A stretch of 64,000 nt of DNA from an uncultured Opitutales bacterium (GCA_944390805.1 CALXQW010000041.1:62001-126000), one strand, 5' to 3'. Counted from the first letter of the stretch, positions 47,536 through 57,842 are shown. Translations and numbers: made by a program. The notes: generated by a model from the letters alone, not told the origin.

Positions 47536-50500
47536 ATGAAGAAAACAATAACAGCATTGACCTTAATTTCCTTGTCAATTGGCGTTGGAATGACTGCAGA
47601 TGTAAACATCTCGGCCACAGATTTGACTGAGGGAGAATATAATTATATAGCAATTCCGCAGGGAGAAAATTCCACGGTTGTTATTGATGGATTAAAGGAA
47701 GACCAGTCTCTTGCGTCGGTTAAGAGTCTGTATATTGGAGAGTCTCTGACTGGAGGGGATTATACATACGGAAATATCTCTATTTCTGTTGATAATCTTA
47801 AGATTACGAAGCGTTTGTATTCGTTTCCGTTTATGGATGGCGCAGGAACGGTATCCATAGGCGATATCGTTTTCAATGTAGGTAGCAATGTTTCTTCGGT
47901 ACAGACTTATCTTGGCGGGCAAAGCTGGTATTCTGGATCTAAGTACATAGTAAACAGCATAACAGGCACATTTAATGGTAATAATAGTGCGCATGCCACC
48001 GCCGGTGTAATGACGGGTGCAGGAGACTCTGTTTCTATAAACAACGGAGTAAAGTTCTATATGACAGATGCCAATGCGTATATCAGATGGATGTATGTTG
48101 GCGGATATAATCAAAATTCTTCTGTTACAAATATTAAGGGCGGAACTTGGGCGGAAATTTCAGATGGAAGCATCGGCAAAAATTTGACGGGATCCATCGC
48201 TGGAGGTGTCTATAACTATAATGGTGCAAGCTCAAGAGTAGAAGGTGGTACGCACATAACAATAACAGGCGGGTCTCATGGCGATGTTTATGGCGGAGAC
48301 CAAGTAGATACGGGGAGCTCTTCTTATATAGATAACACGCACATAGTTATGACTGGAGGTTCTGCAAACACCATATATGGAGGTTCATTGCTGTATGCAA
48401 ATTCTAATAACATTTCCCAGATAGGAGATGAAGGATCTTCTTCAAATGCAATTGTAATAGACTTTGGCGGAACAGCTTCTGCGGCATGTATAGTGGGCGG
48501 TTCTTATAACAAATCAACCGCCGACGGCACAAGCAAGGCTACAATAAACGGAAATATAGAAATAAATGTTAATGGTGGAACCGTAGGCGATATTATTGCC
48601 GGCGGTAGGGGTGAAAATGTTTTTGTAAATGGAAACTCAACCGTAAATCTTTCTGGCCCGGCGGTTGTTAGTGGAGATATCTACGGATGTGGCGTCAATG
48701 GGGCTACTATGAGCGGGCAAAGCACTCTAAACATTGGAACTTCCTCTGAGGCTTATGTTTCTGAGAACGTTTTGAATGTGATAGCGTTTGATAAAATCAA
48801 TGTTTCGGCAAATTCAGACGCAAAGATTGCAAGTATAACACAAGATCTTAGCGGAGAAGTTTTGGGGTCGCGCACAACAATAGCAAAGGGTGGCGCTCTT
48901 AAAGTTACTGGAGATATTACAAATACCATAGTTGACGGAACAAATACCGGAAGTTTTATAGGCGGTCTTATTGGAGGAAGCGCCATTGTTGATGGAGCTG
49001 TAAAGACTACGATAGACGGAGAAAATACATCTCTTCATTTTGTCTATGGCGGCAACGACGGAAATCAGCAGACAGTTTTGGGAATGACTCGGCCTATAGG
49101 CGTTAGCAAGGTTGGATCTGTAGATCTGGTTGTAAACAACGGCAAGATAGATATGATAGTTGGATCTGGCGCAATGTATAGCGATGTAGATTCCGATGTT
49201 AATATAACTATAAACGGCGGAGATGTTACAGATATCTACGGTTCTGCGTCTGGTGCAAAGATAGGTGGCGATGTTAATATAAAGATTAATAACACTTCTG
49301 TTGGTTCAATAACAGCTGGTGGATGTGGCACTTACGGAGAGCCTTCTGTCATAAATGGCTCTACGAACATCTGGCTTGGAGACGGAGCAGTTGTCCGTAC
49401 GGATATTTATGGTGGCGGTTGGGGCGATGGCGCAAGCTGGCCTACGGTTGTAAAAAGCGGGTCTAATATAACGCTGGTTGGCAATGCTGCAGTCAACGGG
49501 GTTATTTACGGCGGCGGAATGGATCCTACATACGATGTTGTTGAGGGAGAAAAGGTCCTAAACATAGGAACTTCTTCCCAAGCCTACACTGGAAATGGAA
49601 CTGTCAAGGTTGCAGATTTAGACAAGATAAATGTATATAAGGATGCAAATATAACTTTCGATGGAATTGTTGCCACTAACGATGCAAAAATGCAGATTTG
49701 CCGTGGATATGCCGGTGATTCAACCGCCACTATAACGGTAAAGAATGCAAAATATAACAATCTTACGGGAGATTATCCGACTCGCGCGCCGTTTGACATG
49801 GCATTTATAAATATATCAGATAATTCCATATTAAATGTGGAATCTTCTGAGTTTAATGGAAACGACATTTCGGCTTCTACGGGGGCGTTTATAAATGGTT
49901 CCGTATGGTCGGGTATAGCAAATAATTCTGTAGTAAACATAAATTCAGTTTCATTTGCCGACAATAGCATAACCGCAACAAAGACTGCCGACAATTCCAA
50001 CACGGGAATTCAATACGGCATGATATATGGAAATACGGTAAATGTTGATGCTTCTGAGTTTACAGGCAATAAGATCTCTTCCGTAAGCGAAGTTGAAGGA
50101 GTTGGTACTTCTCTATACGGTGGTCTAATTGGCGCAAAGAATTTATCTATAACCGGCAGCAAGTTTGTTGGCAACGAAGCCGCGCAGACTTCCTCTGGTG
50201 CGACGGGCTTGAACATATATGGCGGACTTCTCTGGTCGAGCACGGGTAAGACCCTCACGATAAAGTCGTCTGAATTTAGCGGGAATAAGTCGGTAGCCAG
50301 CTGCGGAATAACAGGCGGAGTTATATTTGAAAATGGCGGCATCACGGAAATTTCAGATACCTCCTTTAATGGAAATTCTGCAATAGCCCAGGGGTACAAA
50401 TCTCGCGGTGGAGCGGTTGCAAATTACAATGGCGTGATGACTCTCAACAATGTTTCATTCGATGGAAACTATGCAGAAACGGCTTCTTCTACTGAATTTG

Positions 50501-51687
50501 CTCAAGGCGGAGCCCTTTATGCAAGGAACTATTCCGACGGAAAGAGCACCACGTTAAACAATGTTGTATTCTCCAATAACAGCGTTAAAAACGGCATGGG
50601 CGGCGCAATATTTGTGGAGGGTAGCAATATAACAATAAATGCAACGCAAAATGCTATTATGTCCGGCAATGTTGCGATGGATAGAGAAGGCAATGTTTCT
50701 GATGCGAACGGTGGATTCCTTTATTTAGAAAACTATAATGGAACACGTCCGGCATCGGCTACATTCAACATTGGGCAGGACGCAACATATATTGTTGGTA
50801 GTGGCATAAGCGGATACGACTCAATTGCATCTGGAGATTCCTCTGCTGTAATAACAAAGGAAGGCTTAGGTTCTCTTACCGTCAATGGTTCAATGGACTA
50901 TTTTACGGGCACATTGAATGTAAATGAGGGAGTGATGAACGCCAATAGCGGACTAGGAGCAAGTGCAATTTCCATTGCTTCTGGCGCTATACTTGAAGTT
51001 AGGGTAAACGGGCAGAATGCTTTGTCTAACTCTGCGCTTACCTCGGCCACATATTCAAATTCTGGAACATTGGCTATTTCTGCAAAGGCTGGCTTGGCTG
51101 CAGGAGATTACACCGTATCTGCCGGCAATATAACAGATTATGGCAATGTTGCGGTCTTTGGCGGCACTCTTAATGGAAATATATTTACTGCGGCCGATAC
51201 AAATGTAATTTCGTTAGATACTGCGGTTGAACCGATAGTGGTTTCCGATAACGGTAGAGTTGCGGTTGTTACAGACGATTCTTCAGCAAAGATAGAGATG
51301 GCCTTCAATAGCCAAGAGGCTGTGGTAAATAAGGTTGAAACGGTTACAGATGATCTTTTGAGCGTGGTAAATCCGGAAGAGGTTTCTATTGTGGAAGCCT
51401 ACTCTTTCGATGTGGCCATGAATGAGGAAGACACAGTGTTGTTGAGTTTCCTTGTTGGAGATTCAAATCTTACTGTTGACGATTTCGTTATTTTCCACCG
51501 CGAAGACACGGGAGAATGGGAACAGGCAAATGATATATACTCTCTTTCCTATGACGGCGAGTATTTATCTTTCATAGTTTCCCACATCTCAGATTACGGT
51601 TATGCGGCTATTCCTGAGCCGGCAACATACGCTTTGCTCTTTGGTATTGCGGCCCTTGCAATAGCGGTACGTCGCAGAAGGAAATAG
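47536..51687 (+). CDS. Very large secreted beta-helix protein with PEP-CTERM anchor
   Basis: This 1383-residue protein has a signal peptide (MKKTITALTLISLSIGVGMTA). The body is a low-complexity Gly/Asn/Ser/Thr-rich repeat array, first with units like GGSHGDVYGGD, GGSANTIYGGS and VSGDIYGCG (about residues 200-700), then with SxFxGN-type units (about 760-1020: SEFNGNDIS, SEFTGNKIS, SKFVGNEAA, SEFSGNKSV). Both fit right-handed beta-helix adhesins. A region of about 150 residues before the end is acidic. The extreme C terminus is a PEP-CTERM signal: PEPATYALL, a hydrophobic helix, then RRRRK. It probably goes to the cell surface or matrix through an exosortase-like enzyme encoded elsewhere. Confidence 0.88.
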   Translation: MKKTITALTLISLSIGVGMTADVNISATDLTEGEYNYIAIPQGENSTVVIDGLKEDQSLASVKSLYIGESLTGGDYTYGNISISVDNLKITKRLYSFPFMDGAGTVSIGDIVFNVGSNVSSVQTYLGGQSWYSGSKYIVNSITGTFNGNNSAHATAGVMTGAGDSVSINNGVKFYMTDANAYIRWMYVGGYNQNSSVTNIKGGTWAEISDGSIGKNLTGSIAGGVYNYNGASSRVEGGTHITITGGSHGDVYGGDQVDTGSSSYIDNTHIVMTGGSANTIYGGSLLYANSNNISQIGDEGSSSNAIVIDFGGTASAACIVGGSYNKSTADGTSKATINGNIEINVNGGTVGDIIAGGRGENVFVNGNSTVNLSGPAVVSGDIYGCGVNGATMSGQSTLNIGTSSEAYVSENVLNVIAFDKINVSANSDAKIASITQDLSGEVLGSRTTIAKGGALKVTGDITNTIVDGTNTGSFIGGLIGGSAIVDGAVKTTIDGENTSLHFVYGGNDGNQQTVLGMTRPIGVSKVGSVDLVVNNGKIDMIVGSGAMYSDVDSDVNITINGGDVTDIYGSASGAKIGGDVNIKINNTSVGSITAGGCGTYGEPSVINGSTNIWLGDGAVVRTDIYGGGWGDGASWPTVVKSGSNITLVGNAAVNGVIYGGGMDPTYDVVEGEKVLNIGTSSQAYTGNGTVKVADLDKINVYKDANITFDGIVATNDAKMQICRGYAGDSTATITVKNAKYNNLTGDYPTRAPFDMAFINISDNSILNVESSEFNGNDISASTGAFINGSVWSGIANNSVVNINSVSFADNSITATKTADNSNTGIQYGMIYGNTVNVDASEFTGNKISSVSEVEGVGTSLYGGLIGAKNLSITGSKFVGNEAAQTSSGATGLNIYGGLLWSSTGKTLTIKSSEFSGNKSVASCGITGGVIFENGGITEISDTSFNGNSAIAQGYKSRGGAVANYNGVMTLNNVSFDGNYAETASSTEFAQGGALYARNYSDGKSTTLNNVVFSNNSVKNGMGGAIFVEGSNITINATQNAIMSGNVAMDREGNVSDANGGFLYLENYNGTRPASATFNIGQDATYIVGSGISGYDSIASGDSSAVITKEGLGSLTVNGSMDYFTGTLNVNEGVMNANSGLGASAISIASGAILEVRVNGQNALSNSALTSATYSNSGTLAISAKAGLAAGDYTVSAGNITDYGNVAVFGGTLNGNIFTAADTNVISLDTAVEPIVVSDNGRVAVVTDDSSAKIEMAFNSQEAVVNKVETVTDDLLSVVNPEEVSIVEAYSFDVAMNEEDTVLLSFLVGDSNLTVDDFVIFHREDTGEWEQANDIYSLSYDGEYLSFIVSHISDYGYAAIPEPATYALLFGIAALAIAVRRRRK

Positions 51688-51715
51688 TCATTTGATCCTT
51701 AAAGGGTAAAATAAG

Positions 51716-51748
51716 AAACGCCTCCTTTTTATTTGGAGGCGTTTTTTT
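51716..51748 (+). terminator. Rho-independent terminator after the PEP-CTERM gene
   Basis: AAACGCCTCC (51716-51725) pairs with GGAGGCGTTT (51735-51744) across a short T/A loop and is followed by TTTT. Confidence 0.92.
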
Positions 51749-52227
51749 ATGTTGTAAACGCACCTGGCGTATATTTTTACATGTTAATACTGATCAATTT
51801 TATTAAGTCTTATAGCATTTATTATATATAGCGTTTTTAATATATGATTTTGTTGAGACCTCTATCCTAATAAAAAAGAATAAATGTGTCTTTTATTTCT
51901 CTCTTCTTAGAGAATATAGATTCTCCTTTAGATTTTTTTCTAACTTCATGCGGGAAAATATCGTTATTTTTTGGGGTGCTGTATAGAATTTAAGTTTTTG
52001 TATGCATATGTGTTGAGTAGATTTTTCTAATAAAGAATTTCTTTATCTACGTTAAATGCCCAAAACCTTTAGCGCCTATTTCCCCTTAGGTATAAACTTT
52101 TATTTTTGAAAGCCTATCTCTTTAGTTCTTTCCCGTGAGAATTATTCTACATACTTGTATTGGAGCTGGATAAGCTATTCTTTAAGGGAATGCAAATATC
52201 TCTCTTTTTGTAGTGTTGAAGTCTAGT
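51749..52227. other. AT-rich intergenic region without recognised features
   Basis: About 480 bases lie between the PEP-CTERM terminator and the end of the ArsR-ferredoxin gene. No frame, repeat or RNA structure in it is convincing. Confidence 0.5.
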
Positions 52228-52794
52228 TTATTCCAACACAAGAGCTCCCTGCGGACATACCTTGATGCATTCGCCACATGCATCGCATGCAGATTCGTCA
52301 ACTTTTGGCAGGTTAAATCCGTCTTGGGATATCGCGCCCTTAGGACAAAAATCTATAGGCAGACACATGTGGTTTTGGGTACAAAGCTCAGCAACAACTT
52401 TTAGCCGCTTTTCTCCTGAGAAATTTTCATTACCTTTCTTTGGCCTTTCTTCTTCTAACAGATGGTCAGAAACTGTTGCTCTATCTTCCCAAGGTCCGAA
52501 ATTTTCCATGGTAGAATGAGAATACCTGCGCCATAACAAATCTACAATTTCTGCGCATTCTTCGGCTGATATGCTGTATATTACGCTCTTATTCTCCCTG
52601 TGGCAGTCTATAACTCCTGCCTGCTTTAATATCTTTAACTGCTGAGATGTTATGGCCTGGGAAACTCCTAATTCTTCATGAATTTCCATCACTTTCTTCG
52701 GTTCCCGAGATAACATTCTTACTATTGAAAATCTTAACGGATGAGCTATCGCTTTTAAACGGTTTGTTATCTGTTGAAGGTTATTTATAGACAT
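52228..52794 (-). CDS. ArsR-family repressor fused to a C-terminal ferredoxin domain
   Basis: The start is placed at ATG 52794 (MSINNLQQITNRLKAIAHPLR), giving 188 residues. Residues 1-90 are an ArsR/SmtB winged helix (ELGVSQAITSQQLKILKQAGV recognition region, wing DCHRENKSVIYSI). After a linker (about 95-130), residues 135-188 form a ferredoxin-like module. Its motif CDACGECIKVCP (Cys170, 173, 176, 180) is a standard 4Fe-4S site. Cys138, 144 and 150 form a second, irregular motif (C-x5-C-x5-CP). The classical ArsR metal site on helix 3 (CVC) is absent, so the sensing element is probably the Fe-S module, responding to redox, oxygen or iron. Targets are unknown; the nearby iron island and PEP-CTERM gene are candidates. 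Confidence 0.88.
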   Translation of the reverse strand: MSINNLQQITNRLKAIAHPLRFSIVRMLSREPKKVMEIHEELGVSQAITSQQLKILKQAGVIDCHRENKSVIYSISAEECAEIVDLLWRRYSHSTMENFGPWEDRATVSDHLLEEERPKKGNENFSGEKRLKVVAELCTQNHMCLPIDFCPKGAISQDGFNLPKVDESACDACGECIKVCPQGALVLE

Positions 52795-52926
52795 ATATCT
52801 ATATGAATATAACAATATGTATGGCGTCAAGTTTTAAGTTTTTTATCTCTTGCTAAATTTTATAGCTATCTTAGCCCCTATTTTGTATAAATTATAGCAA
52901 AAAATATATATAGCTATATCTATATG
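52794..52926. promoter_or_regulatory. Repeated TATATCTATATG elements upstream of the ArsR-ferredoxin gene
   Basis: TATATCTATATG occurs at 52794-52805, overlapping the start codon, and again at 52915-52926. The second copy adjoins the perfect palindrome ATATAGCTATAT (52908-52919). ArsR repressors often bind AT-rich dyads over their own promoters, so these are candidate autoregulatory sites. Confidence 0.4.
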
Positions 52927-52961
52927 TTATGTGGGTACTTCTTTAAGTGTGCTTATTTTAT

Positions 52962-53004
52962 AAAAATACCCGTAGAATGGTAAATTCATACGGGTATTTT
53001 TTTG
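52962..53004. terminator. Bidirectional-type terminator after transketolase
   Basis: AAAATACCCGTA (from about 52964) pairs with TACGGGTATTTT (to about 53000). There is a T run on the plus side and an A-rich flank (T run on the minus strand) on the other. It lies just past the transketolase stop. Confidence 0.85.
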
Positions 53005-53025
53005 TAGAGAGAAATAAAGATCTCT

Positions 53026-55002
53026 TTAAGATTTTCTGATATTCTCAACCGTAAGGCCAAAATGGGCGTAAAGCTCGCTTTCTTGGGCGGAGAAGCCGAA
53101 ATCATCTGTGCAGATTGTGCGCGATGCATATTTGTACCACGGCATGCTTGCGCCCGCTTCAACCGCCAATCTGTTCTTGCAGGAATCTGGCAAGATTTCC
53201 TGTTTGTAAGTGTTTGGTTGGGCGTCGAAAATTTCCATACACGGCATGGATACCACTCTGACAGAATCATCGTCTTTTGCTGCCTCCAGCGCAAGATGAA
53301 GCTCTGAACCTGTGGATATTATAATCTTCTGAAGCGCAGAAGTTTCCTTCTTTGCTATATATGCGCCGCGCAAAGTTCCCTTGCGCTTTATGTCGGAAGG
53401 GATCTGCGTTAGCACGGGAAGATCTTGCCTTGAAAGTATCAGGGCCGTAGGGCCGTCCTTGCGAGAATACGCAAGGGCATATGCCGCAGCGCATTCCTCC
53501 GCATCTGCGGGGCGTATTACGTTTAATCTTGGCAGGCATCTTAACTGCGCAACAAGCTCAACCGGCTGGTGCGTGGGGCCGTCAAGGCCAACCCCGATAG
53601 AGTCGTGCGTGAAGAAATATTGCTCCGGAAGCTTTGCCAGGGCGGATATCCTGATTGCACCCATCATGTATCCCGCAAAAGTCAAGAACGTTGCGCAAGA
53701 CGGCTTGAAAAGGCCATAGTAGGCAAATCCGTTGCAGATTGCCCCCATTGCGTGTTCCCTTATTCCAAACCAAATATTGCGGCCTCCACAGTTTTCTGGA
53801 GAGAAGTCGCCCCCGTCTTTGATGTAGTTTTTTGTTGAACTGAAAAGATCGGCAGCTCCTGTTATTATTGAGGCGTCCTGAACGGAAAGCGCGTTTAGGA
53901 TTTTTCCTCCTGCGGCGCGTGTTGCAATTTTTTCTACACCGTCGAATGAGGGAATTCTTGATAGCAGCTCTTCGGCTGAGGGCTTTGGCCCCTTGGCGTC
54001 GGCCAGAAGAGCGGCTTTTTGCGGATTTGCCGTCTTCCAGCTTTCAAAGGTCTTAAGCCATGATTTGCGCTCGCGCGAGCCTTTCTTTGCGCGCTTTGCA
54101 AAGAATGCGTATGTGTCGGGCGAGATAAAGAACTTTGAATCTGGAAGACCAAGCTTTGCCTTTGCCTCGGCGGCAAACTTTGCACCGCCTTCCCCGTGCC
54201 CCTTATTGGAGTTTTCAACCTGGCATATGCCCTTTGCAATTATTGTCTTAAATATGATAATCTTGGGCTTGCCGTTTGCTTTTGAGGCCTTTTTGAAAGC
54301 TTTTTCTATCTTTTCAAGATCGTGCCCGTCATCGCAAAGGATTACCTCAAAGCCGTAAGATTCAAAGCGTTTTTTGACATCGTCGGCCTGCGTCTTTGAG
54401 AGCATTTCATCGAGCGTAACCCCGTTGGAATCGTACAATATTACAAGGTTGTCAAGCTTGTGCAAACCAGCCAGAGAACAGGCCTCAGCGGCGATGCCCT
54501 CCTGCAGGCAGCCGTCGCCCGCAAGGCAGTAGACCTTATGCGAAAAAATCTTTACTTCCTCAGAGTTGAAATGCGCCTCAGCCATCTTTTCGGCCATGGC
54601 CATGCCTACGGCGTTTCCAATTCCCTGTCCGAGCGGCCCGCTTGTTATCTCCACTCCGGGAGTTATTCCGAATTCCGGATGCCCCGGCGTCTTTGAACCC
54701 ATCACCCTGAAATTGGCAACGTCTGTTATGGAAATATCGTAGCCGCATATATGGAGCCAAGAGTACAAAAACATGCTGCCGTGCCCGGCGCTGAGAATAA
54801 AACGATCCCTATTTAACCATTCCGGATGTTTCGGGTCGTAGCGAAGAACCTGTCCGAAGAGCACTGCTCCTATTTCCGCACAGCCGAGCGGCAGTCCGAG
54901 GTGTCCGGATTTCCTGTCTGCTATGGCGTCTATTGCCAGACCGCGCGCCTGCGCCGCGGCATTCTTATAGGCGGTGAAAGTGGTGGAATTCATAACAGAC
55001 AT
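53026..55002 (-). CDS. tkt: Transketolase
   Basis: This 658-residue thiamine-diphosphate enzyme has GHLGLPLGCAEIG and SAGHGSMFLYSWLH near the N terminus, the TPP-binding GDGCLQEGIAAEACSLAGL...YDSN motif in the middle, and the pyrimidine-domain segment FGIREHAMGAICNG. DSIGVGLDGPTHQPVE and RPADAEE match the transketolase signature region. It moves two-carbon units between sugar phosphates in the non-oxidative pentose phosphate pathway. The length is normal. It is a single gene with its own terminator, divergent from mutS. Confidence 0.96.
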   Translation of the reverse strand: MSVMNSTTFTAYKNAAAQARGLAIDAIADRKSGHLGLPLGCAEIGAVLFGQVLRYDPKHPEWLNRDRFILSAGHGSMFLYSWLHICGYDISITDVANFRVMGSKTPGHPEFGITPGVEITSGPLGQGIGNAVGMAMAEKMAEAHFNSEEVKIFSHKVYCLAGDGCLQEGIAAEACSLAGLHKLDNLVILYDSNGVTLDEMLSKTQADDVKKRFESYGFEVILCDDGHDLEKIEKAFKKASKANGKPKIIIFKTIIAKGICQVENSNKGHGEGGAKFAAEAKAKLGLPDSKFFISPDTYAFFAKRAKKGSRERKSWLKTFESWKTANPQKAALLADAKGPKPSAEELLSRIPSFDGVEKIATRAAGGKILNALSVQDASIITGAADLFSSTKNYIKDGGDFSPENCGGRNIWFGIREHAMGAICNGFAYYGLFKPSCATFLTFAGYMMGAIRISALAKLPEQYFFTHDSIGVGLDGPTHQPVELVAQLRCLPRLNVIRPADAEECAAAYALAYSRKDGPTALILSRQDLPVLTQIPSDIKRKGTLRGAYIAKKETSALQKIIISTGSELHLALEAAKDDDSVRVVSMPCMEIFDAQPNTYKQEILPDSCKNRLAVEAGASMPWYKYASRTICTDDFGFSAQESELYAHFGLTVENIRKS

Positions 55003-55259
55003 CTATGTTTTTCCGTCGTTTTTTTTCAACACTAAAATAAGCCGCCAAAAAGCTCTTTTTAGACCGTGGAAGTTTTCCATAAGTGGGAAATATTTATTTT
55101 TGTGTGCCTGCTATTTGTCAGGCGGCTATTTCCCCTTTGTTTCTTAGCGTAAAAATTTCCTCATGGGCAGGGGTATTATAGCGCAATTTCTGAGGAATCT
55201 GTGTTTGCATTTTTTTGGGCAATCCATATTAGTATGCCCTGAAAAATAATTTTGATTCC

Positions 55260-57842
55260 ATGGCGAAAAAAGAAGAGCAAACCCCAATGATGAAGCAGTA
55301 CTGGCAGATGCGTTCGTCGCTGCCGCCGGATACTCTTTTGATGTTTAGGCTGGGGGATTTCTACGAGATGTTTTACGACGATGCCGTAGAAGGCGCGCGC
55401 ATTTTGGGAATTACTCTTACGAAACGCCAGAATTATCCAATGGCGGGAGTTCCGTTCCATGCGGCATGGCAGTACATACCAAAGCTTTTGTCGGCGGGGA
55501 AGAAGGTTGCCGTATGCGACCAAGATGAGACTCCTGTTGCCGGCAAGCTTGTAAAGAGGTCCATAAGCCGCATAATAAGCAGCGGTACCACGCTTGAGGA
55601 AAACCAGATGGACGGGGCCTCGCGCCACTATATAATGGCGGTGGATATTTCTAGGGATGGAAAGCTTGGCGCGGCCTGGATGGATTTGTCGGCCGGAGAA
55701 TTTCTTTGTGCCGCGTTCGACAATCCGGAAGATTTTCTTCCGGTGCTCAGCTCTTGCGACCCTAAAGAGATTCTCTTGCCGGAGGAGTCCAGTGCGGTAT
55801 GGTGCACAGATCCTTCTTTGGCTGCGTGGAATACAATATTTAGAAACATAATAGACCTAAAGCCTGTAACTTTGCTTCCCGACTATCATTTCGATGTTGC
55901 TTACGGAGCAAACACTGTCAGGCAGAGTCTGAAGGTGCTCAGTCTTGACGGATTTGGCATAGAGCCAGATTTCCCCGCTTTAGGCGCGGCTGGCGCCATA
56001 TGTTTTTACGTTACGGAGAATCTGCGCCGAGCGCCGGCAAATTTGCGCACGCTGAAGAAATTTTCAACGGCGGACTGCATGCTTATAGATCCCGCAACAC
56101 AGCGCAACCTTGAGATTTTCAGGGCTACCGGCGGAGGGGTTAAGGGGAGCTTGTTCGATATTATGAACAGGACGCGCACTCCGATGGGGTCGCGCCTGCT
56201 GGAGAGTTTTCTTGCCGCGCCGAGCTTGAGTTTGAGGGAGATAAAGTCCAGGCAGAATTTGGTTTGGGAGCTTTATTCCTGCCCCACGCAGTGCGCACAG
56301 ATTTCGGAGTTGCTCTCAAAGGTGCGCGATATTCCCAGAATATTGGGCAGATTGCAGAACAATCTGAAAAACCCTCGCGAGCTTGCCGCCATATTGCAAA
56401 GCGCTGAGCAATTTGAACCTATAAAAGATGCGCTTTTGCGCGTTGGGGCAGACTCTTGCAAAGCATTGGCGGAGAGCTTTGAAGATTTCTCCGGGCTTAT
56501 AGAATACCTTAAGCGGGCTTTGGCAGACGAGCTTCCCGCAAAGATTCAAGACGGCGGCGCCATACGCGACGGTTTCGATGAGGAGTTGGACTCTTTGCGC
56601 CGGCTTGGGCGCGACAATCTCTCTTGGCTGTCTGAGCTTGAGGCAGCCGAGATAGCCAGGACAGGCATAAAGAATTTGAGGATAAAGTACAACGGGGCGT
56701 TTGGATATTTCATAGAGGTTACGAAATCCAATTTGGGGCTTGTTCCTCCAGACTACATCAGGCGCCAGACAATGACTAACGCCGAGCGTTTTACAACTGA
56801 GCAACTGCGCCAAAAAGAGCGAGATATTCTCCATTCGCAAGACAGGGCGCTCGCCCGAGAGGAGTTCTTGTTCGGCTGCGTTATAGACGAGGTTTTAAAG
56901 AGTTCTGAGGCCCTGACGCGCTGCGCGCATATTTTGGCGCGTCTCGATGTTTTGCGCGGCTGGGCGGAGCTTTCGCGGGAGTGGGATTATTGTCGGCCGA
57001 CGATAGACGACAGCGACACCATAGAGATTGCGGAAGGTCGGCATCCGGTGGTGGAGCAGATGCTTAGGTTAGATAAGCTTGGGCTTGCTGGAACGCAGTC
57101 ATTTGTGCCAAACGACACATACATATCGTCGTCGGGCGAGCAGATAGCGCTAATTACCGGGCCGAATATGGCGGGTAAATCAACCTACATCAGGCAGATT
57201 GCCCTCATATGCATAATGGCGCAGACCGGTTGTTTTGTTCCGGCCAAGAGTTGTTCCATGGGGCTTGTTGACAGGATATTCAGCAGGGTTGGCGCCAGCG
57301 ACGAGCTGTCTAAGGGCAATTCAACCTTCATGGTTGAGATGAATGAAACCGCAAACATCTTGAACAACGCAACGGACAAATCTCTTATAATTCTCGATGA
57401 GATAGGCCGTGGAACGAGCACTTACGACGGTCTTAGCATAGCTTGGGCAATAGTTGAGCATCTGCACGGTTTTGGTCCGCGCGGGCCCAAGACCTTTTTT
57501 GCCACTCACTACCACGAAATAACCCAGCTTGAGAAGACTCTGCCCAGAGTTGTAAATTACAGGGTTTCCGTAAAGGAGTGGAACGACGAAATCATATTTG
57601 TCAGAACCATAGAAAGGGGCGCGGCGGACAAATCTTACGGAATACAAGTTGCGCGTTTGGCGGGGCTGCCAAAAGAGGTGATAGACAGGGCAAAGCAGAT
57701 TCTGTCAGAGCTTGAGGCCGAAGGCTGTGTGGTTGTTAAAAATCTTGACGGACAGAAGTTCTCGTCTACTCCGCGGGCGCGTCGTCAGCCTCGCCGGGAG
57801 GAATCTTCAGACAATCCTTCAAACCAGATGTCATTATTTTAG
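55260..57842 (+). CDS. mutS: DNA mismatch repair protein MutS
   Basis: This 860-residue protein has the mismatch-reading motif DTLLMFRLGDFYEMFYDDA near the N terminus (Phe-x-Glu type). The ATPase has Walker A GPNMAGKSTYIRQIALI (about residues 634-650), LDEIGRGTSTYDG and FATHYHE. The C terminus ends QMSLF, resembling a beta-clamp-binding peptide. mutL is not adjacent. The stop codon abuts the uvrC-fusion start with no gap, so the two are an operon joining mismatch and nucleotide-excision repair. Confidence 0.98.
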   Translation: MAKKEEQTPMMKQYWQMRSSLPPDTLLMFRLGDFYEMFYDDAVEGARILGITLTKRQNYPMAGVPFHAAWQYIPKLLSAGKKVAVCDQDETPVAGKLVKRSISRIISSGTTLEENQMDGASRHYIMAVDISRDGKLGAAWMDLSAGEFLCAAFDNPEDFLPVLSSCDPKEILLPEESSAVWCTDPSLAAWNTIFRNIIDLKPVTLLPDYHFDVAYGANTVRQSLKVLSLDGFGIEPDFPALGAAGAICFYVTENLRRAPANLRTLKKFSTADCMLIDPATQRNLEIFRATGGGVKGSLFDIMNRTRTPMGSRLLESFLAAPSLSLREIKSRQNLVWELYSCPTQCAQISELLSKVRDIPRILGRLQNNLKNPRELAAILQSAEQFEPIKDALLRVGADSCKALAESFEDFSGLIEYLKRALADELPAKIQDGGAIRDGFDEELDSLRRLGRDNLSWLSELEAAEIARTGIKNLRIKYNGAFGYFIEVTKSNLGLVPPDYIRRQTMTNAERFTTEQLRQKERDILHSQDRALAREEFLFGCVIDEVLKSSEALTRCAHILARLDVLRGWAELSREWDYCRPTIDDSDTIEIAEGRHPVVEQMLRLDKLGLAGTQSFVPNDTYISSSGEQIALITGPNMAGKSTYIRQIALICIMAQTGCFVPAKSCSMGLVDRIFSRVGASDELSKGNSTFMVEMNETANILNNATDKSLIILDEIGRGTSTYDGLSIAWAIVEHLHGFGPRGPKTFFATHYHEITQLEKTLPRVVNYRVSVKEWNDEIIFVRTIERGAADKSYGIQVARLAGLPKEVIDRAKQILSELEAEGCVVVKNLDGQKFSSTPRARRQPRREESSDNPSNQMSLF

